Notes: generated from the sequence alone by a model not told the origin. Counted from the stretch's first letter, positions 1-9,087 are shown. The stretch is DNA of 64,000 nt from Desulfosarcinaceae bacterium (GCA_030066015.1 JASJCL010000003.1:1-64000), one strand, 5' to 3'. Numbers and translations: made by a program.

Positions 1-453
1 CACCGCCAGATGCCGGATAGCATTCGGCGGTCCCTCAATCTCCAAAAAGTGACCGAACGGCATCTCGTCCAGGCATAACTGGGCCTCCCTTAGAACGAAG
101 CTCTCCCGCCATTTCTCGTAGGTCTGCGCCACCCGAAAATCCAGCGCCCTGAATATCTCCGCCAGGGCGCCGGCGTCGTCCACCCCCACCTCCGTTTCGT
201 GATACGTCTTGACCTCCAGCAGTGCTTGGGCGGATGGCGCTTTGTAGGTCAGCCGAGCGCTCTGATTCTGGCGCAACCTGAGGAGGCGGCCAGATCTCCG
301 CAGGGCGTCGTCGGATGTGTCAAAACAGAGGTTTCGTTCGAAGAATCGTCCACTGCTCTCGGCGCCCAGAGCGAGAATTCGCTTTCGGAGGCGATCCGGC
401 GCGGTGAGATAATATTTAACTTCGAATTCGACGGCGGTGTGTGGATTTTGCAT
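1..453 (-). CDS. CYTH-domain protein (class IV adenylate cyclase-like), C-terminus cut by window edge
   Basis: The reading frame is open from ATG at 453 to the window edge (151 codons). The N-terminus carries the CYTH signature ExExK as E9-F-E-V-K13. It is followed by a segment with SGRLLRLRQ and LTYK typical of the triphosphate tunnel fold, then LLEVKTYHETEVGV and LDEMPFGHFLEIEG near the end. Such tunnel enzymes bind a triphosphate substrate and divalent metal; members include CyaB-type adenylate cyclase and thiamine- or inorganic triphosphatases. The substrate cannot be told from this sequence. The missing part should be only the last few beta strands. The gene diverges from the lipoprotein at 531, leaving a short shared intergenic region. 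Confidence 0.85.
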   Translation of the reverse strand, partial: MQNPHTAVEFEVKYYLTAPDRLRKRILALGAESSGRFFERNLCFDTSDDALRRSGRLLRLRQNQSARLTYKAPSAQALLEVKTYHETEVGVDDAGALAEIFRALDFRVAQTYEKWRESFVLREAQLCLDEMPFGHFLEIEGPPNAIRHLAV

Positions 454-530
454 ATCGGTTTTGTGTAGCACAAGCAGACCAGCGCGAACAGGCGCAGACC
501 CCATTAATCTGTCCCGTCGAGGAGGCCTCA

Positions 531-2078
531 ATGCGGTTGCCACAGAAATCCGTTTGCCTTGCAACAATCCTAGCTGCCCTGCTCCTCCTCTGCGTGGGGG
601 GGTGTGGTGAGGGCGGTGGGTCGGCCGCAGTATCGGAAGGGGCTGAAACGGACACCCCCGCCAACGATGGTGGCGGCGACGCTCTCCCCGAGTCTGACGG
701 CGATACGGCGGACCGGCTGGCACCCCGCTGGGATCCCAACGATTTCGACACCGTTTATACGGTCGGACCGGACGCCGCCTACGCTGATCCCGGCGAGGTT
801 CCCTGGGAGGCATTGACGGGTGGTACCCTGGTACTGATCCACTGGCGAGCGGAGCCCTATCGGTCCAAATGGGTCATCAACACGGTTGCCACAGCGGATA
901 AACCGCTGGTGGTGATGGGGATCGCCAGCCAAGGCCGCCGCCCCGTCATCAGTGGCGCAGCGGCCGAAACGCGCCGAGAGCTCAACTATTGGAACGAGAA
1001 CCGCTCGGTGATCAAAGTGGGCGGATCGAATCTGCCATCCGACAACCTGGTCCCGGCCCACGTCGTCATTCAGGGGCTCGAAATCCGCTCGGCCCGCCCG
1101 GCTTACCACTTTACTGACGACCAGGGAGAGATGGCGGTGTATGCCGAGAACGCTGCGGCTATCCATGTGGAGCGCGGCCAGACGATCCAGGTTATCGACT
1201 GCGTTCTGCATGATGCCGGCAATGGTCTCTTCAGCGGACACGGGACCTACGATCTGCTTATTCGCGCGTGTCACCTCTACGACAACGGTATTGAGGGCAG
1301 TATCTATCATCACAACGCCTACACGGAGAGCGCTGGCATCATTTTCGATTACAACCATTTTGGTCCCCTGCGCGAAGGGGCGCTGGGCAACAATCTCAAG
1401 GACCGTTCCGCCGGAACAGTAATTCGCTACAACTGGATCGAAGGCGGAAACCGCCAGTTGGACCTGGTGGAGACGGACCACGCGGAGATCGCCGGCGACC
1501 CGGCCTATGCGGAATCCTTCGTCTATGGTAACATTCTGGTGGAGCCCGAAGGTGCCGGCAACAGCCAGGTGATGCACTACGGCGGAGATGGGGGCGGCTT
1601 CTTCCGTGAAGGCACCCTTTACTTCTACCACAATACGGTCATCTCAACCCGCAGCGGCAACACCACCCTCCTGCGCCTCTCCACCAACAACGCCAGCGCG
1701 GACCTCCGCAACAACCTGCTATACGCATCGTCCGGCGGTAGCTCCCTGGCGATCTCCAGCGGCCGCGGCCAGATTCAATTGCAGCACAACTGGCTGCCGA
1801 CCGGATGGCGGGAGACCCACGAAGCGGCGCTCGATCCGGGCGCCGTTGTTGTGGCAGAGCTAAATGTCCAAGGCGATGATCCCGGTATTCTCGATCTGAT
1901 CGGCGGTGGTTTTGGACTGGCGCCCACTGCGGCGGCGACCGACTGCGGTGGTAATATCGCCGAAGCGGCCCTCAATGCAGAGGGTGAGGTTATCTGGGAG
2001 TATCGATCCCCCCAATCGCGTCGACAACGATCGACCGACGGCATTCCGGACGCCGGTGCCTTTGAATGGACCCCTTGA
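531..2078 (+). CDS. Right-handed beta-helix repeat lipoprotein
   Basis: This 515-residue protein starts at ATG 531, behind the purine-rich site GAGGAGG. An earlier in-frame ATG at 441 would bury the signal peptide and is not preferred. Residues 1-25 form a lipoprotein signal with lipobox VGGC, followed by a low-complexity acidic linker (about 25-60). The rest contains repeated short strands with N-ladder motifs (for example YNHFGPLREGALGNN, RYNWIEGGNRQ, FYHNTVIS, DLRNNLLY), the pattern of a right-handed parallel beta-helix as in pectate lyase-like and polysaccharide-binding proteins. The product is probably anchored in the envelope and acts on, or binds, a polysaccharide. No catalytic triad can be assigned. 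The GH13 gene that follows supports a carbohydrate role only weakly. Confidence 0.75.
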   Translation: MRLPQKSVCLATILAALLLLCVGGCGEGGGSAAVSEGAETDTPANDGGGDALPESDGDTADRLAPRWDPNDFDTVYTVGPDAAYADPGEVPWEALTGGTLVLIHWRAEPYRSKWVINTVATADKPLVVMGIASQGRRPVISGAAAETRRELNYWNENRSVIKVGGSNLPSDNLVPAHVVIQGLEIRSARPAYHFTDDQGEMAVYAENAAAIHVERGQTIQVIDCVLHDAGNGLFSGHGTYDLLIRACHLYDNGIEGSIYHHNAYTESAGIIFDYNHFGPLREGALGNNLKDRSAGTVIRYNWIEGGNRQLDLVETDHAEIAGDPAYAESFVYGNILVEPEGAGNSQVMHYGGDGGGFFREGTLYFYHNTVISTRSGNTTLLRLSTNNASADLRNNLLYASSGGSSLAISSGRGQIQLQHNWLPTGWRETHEAALDPGAVVVAELNVQGDDPGILDLIGGGFGLAPTAAATDCGGNIAEAALNAEGEVIWEYRSPQSRRQRSTDGIPDAGAFEWTP

Positions 2079-2178
2079 GCTGTGTCGGCGGTGAATGTTC
2101 CCCCGCATCTTGGTGGCGCGAGCGCTCCCGCTGCCGCGACGCCTGCGCAAGCCTCGGTGCGGCACCAAAGGAGGCAGT

Positions 2179-3924
2179 ATGGCAGATCAATCAAAGATCC
2201 GGAACTTGCTCGACCAACTCTATGGTGCCCAGACGGGCGCCTATCTGCACGCCCAAATCGTCAATCAATTGACCGAATACGCGCCCCGTATCGCGGCCAA
2301 ACAGCTCGCCTTTGATGCAGGCGACGCCGTTTTGATCACCTACGCAGACACCATTCGTGCATCCTCCCATCCCCCGACCGTGACACCACAAGCCCGACAG
2401 CCGTCTGCGACCTTGCCTATGGCGGCGCTGCGAACCTTTGCCGATCGATATTTGGCCGACCTTTTCTCGGCCATCCACTTTTTGCCCTTCTTCCCCTATT
2501 CATCGGACGATGGCTTCTCCGTGCTCGATTTCCACCGCGTCGATCCCGCAGTGGGCAGCTGGCAGTTGGTGGAGGGCTTCGGGCGGGACTATGTCCTGAT
2601 GCTGGACTTTGTTCTCAACCATATTTCCGCCGGCAGCCGTTGGATGCGGGCCTACCTGGATGATCAGGCCGGCTTCGAGGAGCTGGCCATCGCCGTGGCA
2701 CCCGACACCGATCTCTCTGCCGTAACCCGTCCACGAACCACGCCCCTTTTGACGCCATTTGAGAAATCCGACGGTGAAACGGTCCATTTATGGACCACCT
2801 TCAGTGCCGATCAAGTGGATCTCAACTACCGTAGCCCAACCGTACTCCTTAAAATGGTGGAAGTGCTCCTGGATTACGCTGCCCATGGCGCCCGCATCCT
2901 GCGCATGGATGCCGTGGCCTATTTGTGGAAACAGATCGGTACCGAATGCATTCATCTGCCCGAAACCCACCAGATGGTGCGCCTCCTCAGGGCGATACTC
3001 GAAGCGGCGGCTCCCGGTAGTGTCATCATTACCGAAACCAATGTGCCGCACCACGAGAATATTCTTTACTTCGGCACGGATGGGGACGAGGCCCAGATGG
3101 TCTACAATTTCTCTCTGCCACCCCTCCTGCTGCATACCTTTGTCAGCGGCGACGCCCGTCTGCTCTCAGATTGGGCCACCGGACTGGAAACACTGCCGGC
3201 CGGCAATGCGTTTTTCAATTTTACCGCCTCCCACGACGGTATCGGCGTGCGCCCCCTGGAGGGATGGTTGCCGCGCAAAGACCTTCAAATTCTCATCGAG
3301 GCCGTCCGGGCCAACGGCGGGCGTGTCTCCAGCAAGCAAAACAGCGACGGCAGCCGCAGCCCTTATGAGCTCAATATCACCTATGTGGACGCCCTCAAGG
3401 ATCCGCGACGGCAGTTGGATCCCCTTCACGTTGCCCGCTTCCTCGCCTCTCAAGCTATCGCGCTCAGCCTGCCCGGAATTCCGGGCATCTATATTCACAG
3501 CCTGCTGGGTTCTCGAAATTGGCAGGGGGGGGTGCTGCGGTCGGGACGATTTCGCTCCATCAACCGCGAGCGGCTGGATCTGGACACGACTATGGCGGAA
3601 TTGGAAATGGCGGGCAGTTTTCGCCGACAAGTCTACCAGGGATATCGTCGTCTGATGCGGGTGAGGCGTCTTCAGCCGGCCTTCAATCCGGACGCCGACA
3701 TGCAGGTACTGGACTTGGGAAAGTGTATCTTCGGCCTGGAGCGCAGCTGCGCGCAACAGCGGATCCTAACCCTGGTAAACGTTACGGGAGCGGCGCAAAG
3801 CGCCTCTCTGGGGCATATTAATTGGCCCCCACCGCTTACGGACCTGCTATCTGGCGGGGAGTTTGCGTCTGAGCGGATTGAACTGCTGCCGTATCAGACA
3901 GTGTGGCTGACAAAGTGTGGCTGA
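2179..3924 (+). CDS. GH13_18 sugar phosphorylase (sucrose/glucosylglycerate phosphorylase-like)
   Basis: The start is ATG 2179 after AAAGGAGG (581 residues); upstream in-frame codons lack a ribosome site. The protein is a complete alpha-amylase-superfamily barrel. It has LMLDFVLNHIS (region I), ILRMDAVAYLW with the nucleophile Asp (region II), IITETNVPHHEN with the acid/base Glu (region III) and FNFTASHDGIGVRP (region IV). The region II and III wording and the length match subfamily GH13_18, whose members split sucrose, glucosylglycerate or sucrose-6-phosphate with phosphate to give glucose-1-phosphate. Substrate choice within the subfamily is not resolved here. There is no signal peptide, so the enzyme is cytosolic. 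It likely feeds glucose-1-phosphate into central metabolism. Confidence 0.88.
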   Translation: MADQSKIRNLLDQLYGAQTGAYLHAQIVNQLTEYAPRIAAKQLAFDAGDAVLITYADTIRASSHPPTVTPQARQPSATLPMAALRTFADRYLADLFSAIHFLPFFPYSSDDGFSVLDFHRVDPAVGSWQLVEGFGRDYVLMLDFVLNHISAGSRWMRAYLDDQAGFEELAIAVAPDTDLSAVTRPRTTPLLTPFEKSDGETVHLWTTFSADQVDLNYRSPTVLLKMVEVLLDYAAHGARILRMDAVAYLWKQIGTECIHLPETHQMVRLLRAILEAAAPGSVIITETNVPHHENILYFGTDGDEAQMVYNFSLPPLLLHTFVSGDARLLSDWATGLETLPAGNAFFNFTASHDGIGVRPLEGWLPRKDLQILIEAVRANGGRVSSKQNSDGSRSPYELNITYVDALKDPRRQLDPLHVARFLASQAIALSLPGIPGIYIHSLLGSRNWQGGVLRSGRFRSINRERLDLDTTMAELEMAGSFRRQVYQGYRRLMRVRRLQPAFNPDADMQVLDLGKCIFGLERSCAQQRILTLVNVTGAAQSASLGHINWPPPLTDLLSGGEFASERIELLPYQTVWLTKCG

Positions 3925-4020
3925 CAAATCGATGAGGGAATCTCGGTGTGGTCCCTGCTGGGGAGGTGGATAGGCAGCAACAGGCAGTGCTCGAGGAGGA
4001 TGCGAGCGTTTCGAGAGACC

Positions 4021-4305
4021 TCAAGTTTCACCGTTTATACGGGAGCGCAACTTACCGGAACACTTGAAGGTGACCACCTTGCGCTCCCGTAAGATCAGGT
4101 CAGAGCCAGTGGCTGGATTGCGTCCGCGGCGTTGCTGTTTGTTCTTGACGCAAAATTTGCCGAAACCGGAGACCAGCACATCATCACCGGATTCAAGGGT
4201 GGACTTGATGATTTCGAGCAGGGACTCGATCACTTCGACGGATTTTTTCTTGGTAAAACCGAGTTCGTGGACCTTGGCCACGATGTCGCTCTTGGTGAGT
4301 GCCAT
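4021..4305 (-). CDS. ihfA: Integration host factor alpha-type DNA-bending protein
   Basis: This 94-residue HU/IHF-family protein starts MALTKSDIV, has the conserved GFGKFCVKNKQQRRGRNP beta-arm segment and ends KLRSRING. The MALTK start and the RRGRNPATG arm favour IHF-alpha over HU. It should act as half of a heterodimer that sharply bends DNA, for example to help sigma-54 activators; a sigma-54-dependent psp operon lies in the same window. The ribosome site is AGGAG just before the ATG, and a good sigma-70 promoter precedes it. The gene is monocistronic. In many bacteria ihfA sits next to pheT, which is not the case here. Confidence 0.85.
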   Translation of the reverse strand: MALTKSDIVAKVHELGFTKKKSVEVIESLLEIIKSTLESGDDVLVSGFGKFCVKNKQQRRGRNPATGSDLILRERKVVTFKCSGKLRSRINGET

Positions 4306-4352
4306 AGTGTCTCCTAACCCATTAGTACCCTTGTCAATTTAAGTCCAACTGT

Positions 4353-4381
4353 ACTATAACACCGTTCTTTGGCGGGGTGAA
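4353..4381 (-). promoter_or_regulatory. Sigma-70 promoter of ihfA
   Basis: Read on the minus strand, the -35 box is TTCACC (4376-4381) and the -10 box is TATAGT (4353-4358), separated by 17 bases. The -10 lies 48 bases upstream of the ihfA start codon. Confidence 0.6.
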
Positions 4382-4444
4382 GCTTCTTTTTTAACTTTTT
4401 TTTTGATATCAGCGCGTTGGTTGATTTCCAGCGGGTACTAGCGG

Positions 4445-4582
4445 CTAAGCGGACTCGTCACCTGACTGATCCTCCTCGCAGCGTCCAGGATCCAGCGACT
4501 CGACCTTCTCCATAATGGTCTTGACGCGCTTCATGATCTCATCCACATCCGCCTTCAACTGGGCGTCATCCAGGTCTCTCAT
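4445..4582 (-). CDS. Small acidic hypothetical protein (45 aa)
   Basis: This short frame runs from ATG 4582 to TAG 4445, with GGTGGAG placed properly upstream. The protein is highly charged and predicted helical: MRDLDDAQLKADVDEIM, then KRVKTIMEKVESL with heptad-like spacing, then an acidic tail. It lies 39 bases downstream of the 131-residue unknown gene on the same strand and is probably in one transcript with it. No family is recognised. The ribosome site, codon usage and operon position make it a plausible gene, but there is no homology support. Confidence 0.55.
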   Translation of the reverse strand: MRDLDDAQLKADVDEIMKRVKTIMEKVESLDPGRCEEDQSGDESA

Positions 4583-4621
4583 GGGATCTCCACCGGTATT
4601 GTGCGCAGCTCTATCCGACGG

Positions 4622-5017
4622 TCAGCGGGGATAGACGCCGTGGCGATAGAGGTAATCGAAATAGTAGTCCCGGTAGCCGTCATTTTCGGGATCCGTCTCA
4701 TCGACGAAGGCGCCGCTGAACGGTGCGCTGCTCGCACCGGGGGTCGACGCTGTGGGAAGCGCGGCCTCCTTGGCCGGTTGTTTAGCGGGGGCGGCGCTGC
4801 GCCAAAGATCTTTCGAATAGCTGTAGAGCACATCCTTTAGGAGATCCCGATCCGGCACGATCTCCTGATTGCCCTCCACGAAGTTGTCGGTGGCGTCGAT
4901 GACGGCCTTCACGCTACGGACATACTCGGAGTCATCCATGCGGTCTTCGAGAGAGACTTGATGGATGCGGTTGAGGATACACTTCACGGTACCCTCGATG
5001 GCGTCGATGCATTTCAT
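4622..5017 (-). CDS. Hypothetical protein (131 aa), alanine/proline-rich linker
   Basis: The start is chosen at ATG 5017, preceded by AAGGGGG; a frame extending to 5050 has no ribosome site. Residues 1-70 are mixed and charged (MKCIDAIEGTVKCILNRI, then SEYVRSVKAVIDATDNFVEG). Residues 75-105 are an Ala/Pro/Ser-rich, probably disordered linker. The C-terminus is tyrosine-rich and acidic (DGYRDYYFDYLYRHGVY). There is no signal peptide or membrane segment. The first gene of a two-gene unit, it has a promoter near 5150-5175. Function unknown. Confidence 0.6.
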   Translation of the reverse strand: MKCIDAIEGTVKCILNRIHQVSLEDRMDDSEYVRSVKAVIDATDNFVEGNQEIVPDRDLLKDVLYSYSKDLWRSAAPAKQPAKEAALPTASTPGASSAPFSGAFVDETDPENDGYRDYYFDYLYRHGVYPR

Positions 5018-5146
5018 AGATGGCCCCCTTCGGCGGGCAAGCACAGTCACCGCCAGGGATGGTTACGAACCGCCGGGGCCTCATGCAACCCACTTGCCGA
5101 AATCACCCCGACCTCACTTTTTATGAATAAAATCGATTAGCTACTA

Positions 5147-5175
5147 AAAATATACGGAATCGATCTGCTTGTCAA
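5147..5175 (-). promoter_or_regulatory. Sigma-70 promoter for the 131-aa/45-aa gene pair
   Basis: On the minus strand a perfect -35 TTGACA (5170-5175) is followed after 17 bases by TATTTT (5147-5152). An overlapping TATATT (5149-5154) has only 15-base spacing. The leader to the start at 5017 would be about 120 bases. Confidence 0.5.
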
Positions 5176-5283
5176 GCCACAAAGCGGATCTCGTCAGTAA
5201 GCGCCTCTGGAGGTGGGCCCCGACCGGATATGGACGCGCTCGCCGCAACGAAAAAAAGATTGCTTTAACTGCAGATGGCCCTA

Positions 5284-5314
5284 AAATAACAAAGCCCCTC
5301 ATCAGAGGGGCTTT
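5284..5314 (-). terminator. Rho-independent terminator after tRNA-Thr
   Basis: Downstream of the tRNA on the minus strand, AAAGCCCCTC and GAGGGGCTTT form a perfect 10-bp stem with a 4-base loop (5291-5314). A GTTATTTT tail follows. Confidence 0.85.
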
Positions 5315-5322
5315 CATGTTTA

Positions 5323-5398
5323 TGGAGCCACTGTGCGGAGTCGAACCGCAGACCTACGCATTACGAGTGCGTTGCTCTACCAGCTGAGCTACAGTGGC
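5323..5398 (-). tRNA. tRNA-Thr (anticodon CGT), CCA encoded
   Basis: The minus strand folds as a complete 76-base cloverleaf. The 7-bp acceptor is GCCACTG/CAGTGGC, the D arm is GCTCAGCTGGTAGAGC, the anticodon stem is ACGCA/TGCGT with loop CTCGTAA (anticodon CGT, reads ACG, threonine), and the T arm is TGCGG/CCGCA with loop TTCGACT. The discriminator is U and the 3' CCA is in the DNA. It diverges from mfd. Confidence 0.97.
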
Positions 5399-5475
5399 GA
5401 ATTTATTGTCCGGCGGCGGCGGTGTGTTCGCGCCCTTTCAGAGCGGCCGTTACGAGTGGTTGACGTATAAGGTTT

Positions 5476-8400
5476 ATGGACCAAAAGCAAGCAAAAATTT
5501 CGTATTCCGAGTTGCTCCGGGAGACCGGCCCGAGGGCATCTGCGGTGGATGTCAGTGGCGTGTCGGGGAGCGCTCGGGCAGCGTTGCTGGCCCAACTCTA
5601 TGAAGCCCGTCGGATCCCCTTTCTGGTGGTGTTGCCGGACAGCAAGCAGGCCCAGATCCTGCTCCAGGACCTGCGCTTCTTCAGCCAGCGATTGGAACTG
5701 CCGCTGATCTACTTTCCACCCTACGATTTGCTGCCCTACAAGTTTATCTCCTACCACAACGAGATCGCCGCCGGCCGTATCAAAGCCCTCTACCAGCTTT
5801 TGGAGGCGTCGCGACCCCCCTTGGTGGTGACCACCGTTGCCGGGGTGATGCAACGGCTGATTCCCAAGGATGAGCTGGGCGCCTTTAATGAACTGCTCAT
5901 CGCCGGTGAGGAGATCGATCCCGCCGCCCTTCTTCAGAAGCTTACCATGGGCGGCTACTCGAGGGCCACCCTGGTGGAGGAGACGGGCGATTTCTGCATG
6001 CGGGGCGGGATCCTGGACATCTTTTGTCCCCTCTACGACGATCCCCTGCGGATCGAATTCTTCGGCGACATGGTCGAGTCGCTGCGCTTTTTCTCCGCCA
6101 CCACGCAACGGACGCTTACCCAGGTGGACGATGTCGTCATCCTGCCGGCGCGGGAGACCCTCATCAAGATCGAGACGCTGGAGCAGACCTTGGCGCGTAT
6201 CCGCGCGCAGGCGTCCGAGCTGACAGTACCCGTTACCCAGGTGCGCCAAGTGGTCGCCCGGATCAAGGAGGAGGGACTTTTCCCGGGGATCGATGGTCTC
6301 ATGCCCCTCATGTACACGAAGACAGACACCCTCATCGACTATTTTCCGGCGGACGCCGCCGTGGTGCTGGTGGAACCCGCCCAGATCGATGTCGCGGCCC
6401 ATGCGCTGCGGGAGAAGGCGAAGGAGGGTTTTGATCAGGCGCGCGAGGGCCGCCGGTTGTGTGTGGCCCCCGAAGCGATCTATCTCTCCGCCGAAGAGAT
6501 GGAGCGACGGTTGGCCGCCGGCAGTCACATCCACTTCAGGGCGCTGCCGGTTCACCATCGGTCGTCGACCGACCGAATGCCGGCCGCTTGTCGGCTCGAC
6601 CTCCAGGATACGGTCGAAGTGGCCCAGCAGCTCAAGACACAGCTGCGCCGTGAAACCCCGTTCGAGCCGCTCATAGAGTGGATCCGGGTGCAGCAGCAAG
6701 CGGGCCGGATCACCATCTGCGCCTGTCATACGGCGGCCCAGGCAGATCGCCTCGCCGCCCTGCTGTCCAACTACCACATCCGCACTGCCGTGGCCGATGG
6801 GATCCCCTCCGGCGAGCACAATGCCGGTCTGGTGTATACGGTGGTAGGGGAGGTGTCCGCCGGTTTCGTGTGGCCACAGCGGGGGGTGGCCCTCATTACG
6901 GACAATGAAATATTCGGGGCCGGTTTCCGCCACCGGAAAACGCCGAAGAGCAGCAGCCGTGCGGAGCTTCTGACCGTCGCCGAGCTGAAGCGGGGTGATA
7001 TCGTCGTTCATGACGAACACGGAATTGGGCGTTATGTCGGTTTGATCAAGATCAAGCACAATGGAACGGTCAACGATTATATCGAGATCCGCTTCCGGGA
7101 CGACGACAAGCTTTACCTGCCGGTGGAGCGCATGGCCCTCATCGAGAAGTATATGGGGGTGGATGGGGCACCACCACCGTTGGACAAAATGGGGGGCAAA
7201 TCCTGGGAGAAGGTCAAGCGCAAGGTGAAGCGCTCCACCGAAAAGATCGCCGGGGAACTGCTCAAGCTTTACGCCGCCCGGCGTGCCAAGAAGGGGTACA
7301 GCTTCAACGAGCCTGACAGCAGCTATGGAGAGTTCGTCACCGGATTTCCCTACGAAGCCACCCGGGATCAGGACAAGGCGATCGAGAATGTCCTCGCCGA
7401 TATGCGCGCCGAGACCCCCATGGATCGCCTGGTGTGCGGGGATGTGGGCTATGGAAAGACCGAAGTCGCCTTGCGGGCCGCGTTTCTCTGCGTCAGCGAG
7501 GCCAAGCAGGCCGCCGTACTGGTGCCCACGACGGTTCTGGCCGAACAGCACTACGCCACCTTCTCGGCCCGCTTTCAACGCGATCCGATCACGGTGGCTT
7601 GCCTGAGCCGTTTTCGGACGGCCCGGGAACAGCGCGATATTCTCGAGAATCTCAAAAACGGAAATATCGATATCGTCGTGGGCACGCACCGCCTCCTGCA
7701 AAAAGATGTGGCGTTCCAGGATCTGGGCATCCTGATTTTGGACGAGGAGCAGCGCTTCGGCGTCAAACATAAGGAGAAGCTCAAGCGACTGCGGGAAACG
7801 GTGGATGTATTGACCCTCACTGCCACGCCCATCCCGCGCACCCTGCACTTGTCCCTGATGGGGATTCGCGACATCAGCGTCATCGCCACACCGCCCGAGG
7901 AGCGCATGGCCATTCGAACCTACGTCTGCGAATACGACGACCAGGTGACGGCCGACGCTGTCCGGCGCGAGCTCCAGCGCGGAGGACAGATCTTCTTCGT
8001 TCACAATCATGTGGCCAGTATTCAGCGCATGGCCGACCATCTCCAGGCGCTGGTGCCCGAGGCCCGTCTGGCGGTGGCCCATGGACAGATGGCGGAGGAT
8101 GAACTGGAAAAAGCGATGATGGCCTTCATCCGCAAGGAGGTCGATCTACTGGTGTGCACCACCATTATCGAGTCGGGGCTGGACATCTCCTCCGCCAATA
8201 CGATCCTCATCAACCGCGCCGATCGCTTCGGCCTCTCCCAGATCTACCAACTGCGGGGCAGGGTGGGGCGCTCCGACGAACAGGCCTTTGCCTACCTTTT
8301 CATTCCGCACGAATCCACCCTCACCCAGGATGCCCAAAAGCGCCTCAAGGTGCTGATGGAGCACAGCGATCTGGGGTCTGGCTTCCAAATCGCCATGAGC

Positions 8401-8988
8401 GATCTCAAGATTCGCGGCGGCGGCACCATCCTGGGCGCCTCCCAATCGGGCCACATTGCCGCGGTGGGATACGACATGTTCCTCAAACTCATGGAGGATT
8501 CGGTGGCGGAACTCAAGGGCGAGCCGCTCCGTGAGGAGCTGGAGCCGGAGATCAACCTCCCCATGTCGGCCTTCCTGGCGGAGTCCTATATTAACGACAT
8601 CGACCAGCGCTTGACCATCTACCGGCGCCTCGCCAAACTGGATGGCCTCAAGGGGATCGCGGCCATCAAGGCCGAGCTGACCGATCGTTTCGGCCCGCCG
8701 CCTGAAGAGGTCGAAAACCTGCTCCTCAAAATCATGCTGAAGGTCGTAGCGGCCCGCGCGGGGGTTAAGAAACTCGACCTGCTGGGCAACCGTCTGTCCC
8801 TCTCCTTCTCCAGCGATCATCAGGTGCGCCCCTATGGCATTGTGGACCTCATCTCCAGCGCCAAGGGCCGTTATCGGATCACCCCAGATCATCTCTTCAA
8901 AGCTCGCCTGACGCCCCAAAACCCGCGCGGGCTCTTGGCCCAGACTAAAAACATCTTGCTTGAGATCGCCCGTCATGTTAACGATTGA
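5476..8988 (+). CDS. mfd: Transcription-repair coupling factor Mfd
   Basis: The 1170-residue protein is full length for Mfd, the translocase that removes stalled RNA polymerase at lesions and recruits UvrA. In order it has an N-terminal UvrB-like region (LPLIYFPPYDLLPYKF, MRGGILDIFCP), the RNA-polymerase-interacting domain (RGDIVVHDEHGIGRYVGL, about 500), a superfamily 2 helicase core with Walker A GDVGYGKTEVALRAAF (about 655), DEEQ box LILDEEQRFGVKHKEKL, motif III TLTATPIPRTLH, the TRG-like segment IKIRGGGTILGASQSGHI and a C-terminal TRCF domain. AAGG lies before the ATG. A strong terminator follows, so mfd is probably transcribed alone. Confidence 0.97.
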   Translation: MDQKQAKISYSELLRETGPRASAVDVSGVSGSARAALLAQLYEARRIPFLVVLPDSKQAQILLQDLRFFSQRLELPLIYFPPYDLLPYKFISYHNEIAAGRIKALYQLLEASRPPLVVTTVAGVMQRLIPKDELGAFNELLIAGEEIDPAALLQKLTMGGYSRATLVEETGDFCMRGGILDIFCPLYDDPLRIEFFGDMVESLRFFSATTQRTLTQVDDVVILPARETLIKIETLEQTLARIRAQASELTVPVTQVRQVVARIKEEGLFPGIDGLMPLMYTKTDTLIDYFPADAAVVLVEPAQIDVAAHALREKAKEGFDQAREGRRLCVAPEAIYLSAEEMERRLAAGSHIHFRALPVHHRSSTDRMPAACRLDLQDTVEVAQQLKTQLRRETPFEPLIEWIRVQQQAGRITICACHTAAQADRLAALLSNYHIRTAVADGIPSGEHNAGLVYTVVGEVSAGFVWPQRGVALITDNEIFGAGFRHRKTPKSSSRAELLTVAELKRGDIVVHDEHGIGRYVGLIKIKHNGTVNDYIEIRFRDDDKLYLPVERMALIEKYMGVDGAPPPLDKMGGKSWEKVKRKVKRSTEKIAGELLKLYAARRAKKGYSFNEPDSSYGEFVTGFPYEATRDQDKAIENVLADMRAETPMDRLVCGDVGYGKTEVALRAAFLCVSEAKQAAVLVPTTVLAEQHYATFSARFQRDPITVACLSRFRTAREQRDILENLKNGNIDIVVGTHRLLQKDVAFQDLGILILDEEQRFGVKHKEKLKRLRETVDVLTLTATPIPRTLHLSLMGIRDISVIATPPEERMAIRTYVCEYDDQVTADAVRRELQRGGQIFFVHNHVASIQRMADHLQALVPEARLAVAHGQMAEDELEKAMMAFIRKEVDLLVCTTIIESGLDISSANTILINRADRFGLSQIYQLRGRVGRSDEQAFAYLFIPHESTLTQDAQKRLKVLMEHSDLGSGFQIAMSDLKIRGGGTILGASQSGHIAAVGYDMFLKLMEDSVAELKGEPLREELEPEINLPMSAFLAESYINDIDQRLTIYRRLAKLDGLKGIAAIKAELTDRFGPPPEEVENLLLKIMLKVVAARAGVKKLDLLGNRLSLSFSSDHQVRPYGIVDLISSAKGRYRITPDHLFKARLTPQNPRGLLAQTKNILLEIARHVND

Positions 8989-8996
8989 CTGCTTGT

Positions 8997-9034
8997 GGCC
9001 TCGTGGAGCCAGGCTCCAGCGAGGCCTTTTTTTT
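8997..9034 (+). terminator. Rho-independent terminator of mfd
   Basis: A long GC stem is formed by GGCCTCGTGGAGCC and GGCTCCAGCGAGGCC with a 2-base loop and one bulge. It is followed directly by eight T residues, 9 bases after the mfd stop codon. Confidence 0.92.
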
Positions 9035-9087
9035 GAACCACGATTCGTGAACGCGTATCGCCCAGACCCTTGAGGAAGCCCCGCCGG

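Larger units (their letters stand above)
5018..5322. other. Intergenic region with a minus-strand promoter
   Basis: No gene is seen between the 131-residue unknown protein and the tRNA. The stretch is AT-rich around 5110-5160, holds the promoter for the minus-strand pair of small genes, and contains the terminator of the tRNA at its right end. Confidence 0.5.

Noticed and set aside
4330-4336. TTGACA on the minus strand just before the ihfA start as its promoter
   Set aside because: It would leave no room for a -10 box ahead of the start codon. The TTCACC/TATAGT pair further upstream fits better.
5389-8082. A very long open frame on the minus strand opposite mfd
   Set aside because: It is the antisense shadow of mfd: composition is His/Gly/Arg-biased, it has no family features, and it covers the tRNA gene. 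The plus strand encodes an unmistakable Mfd.
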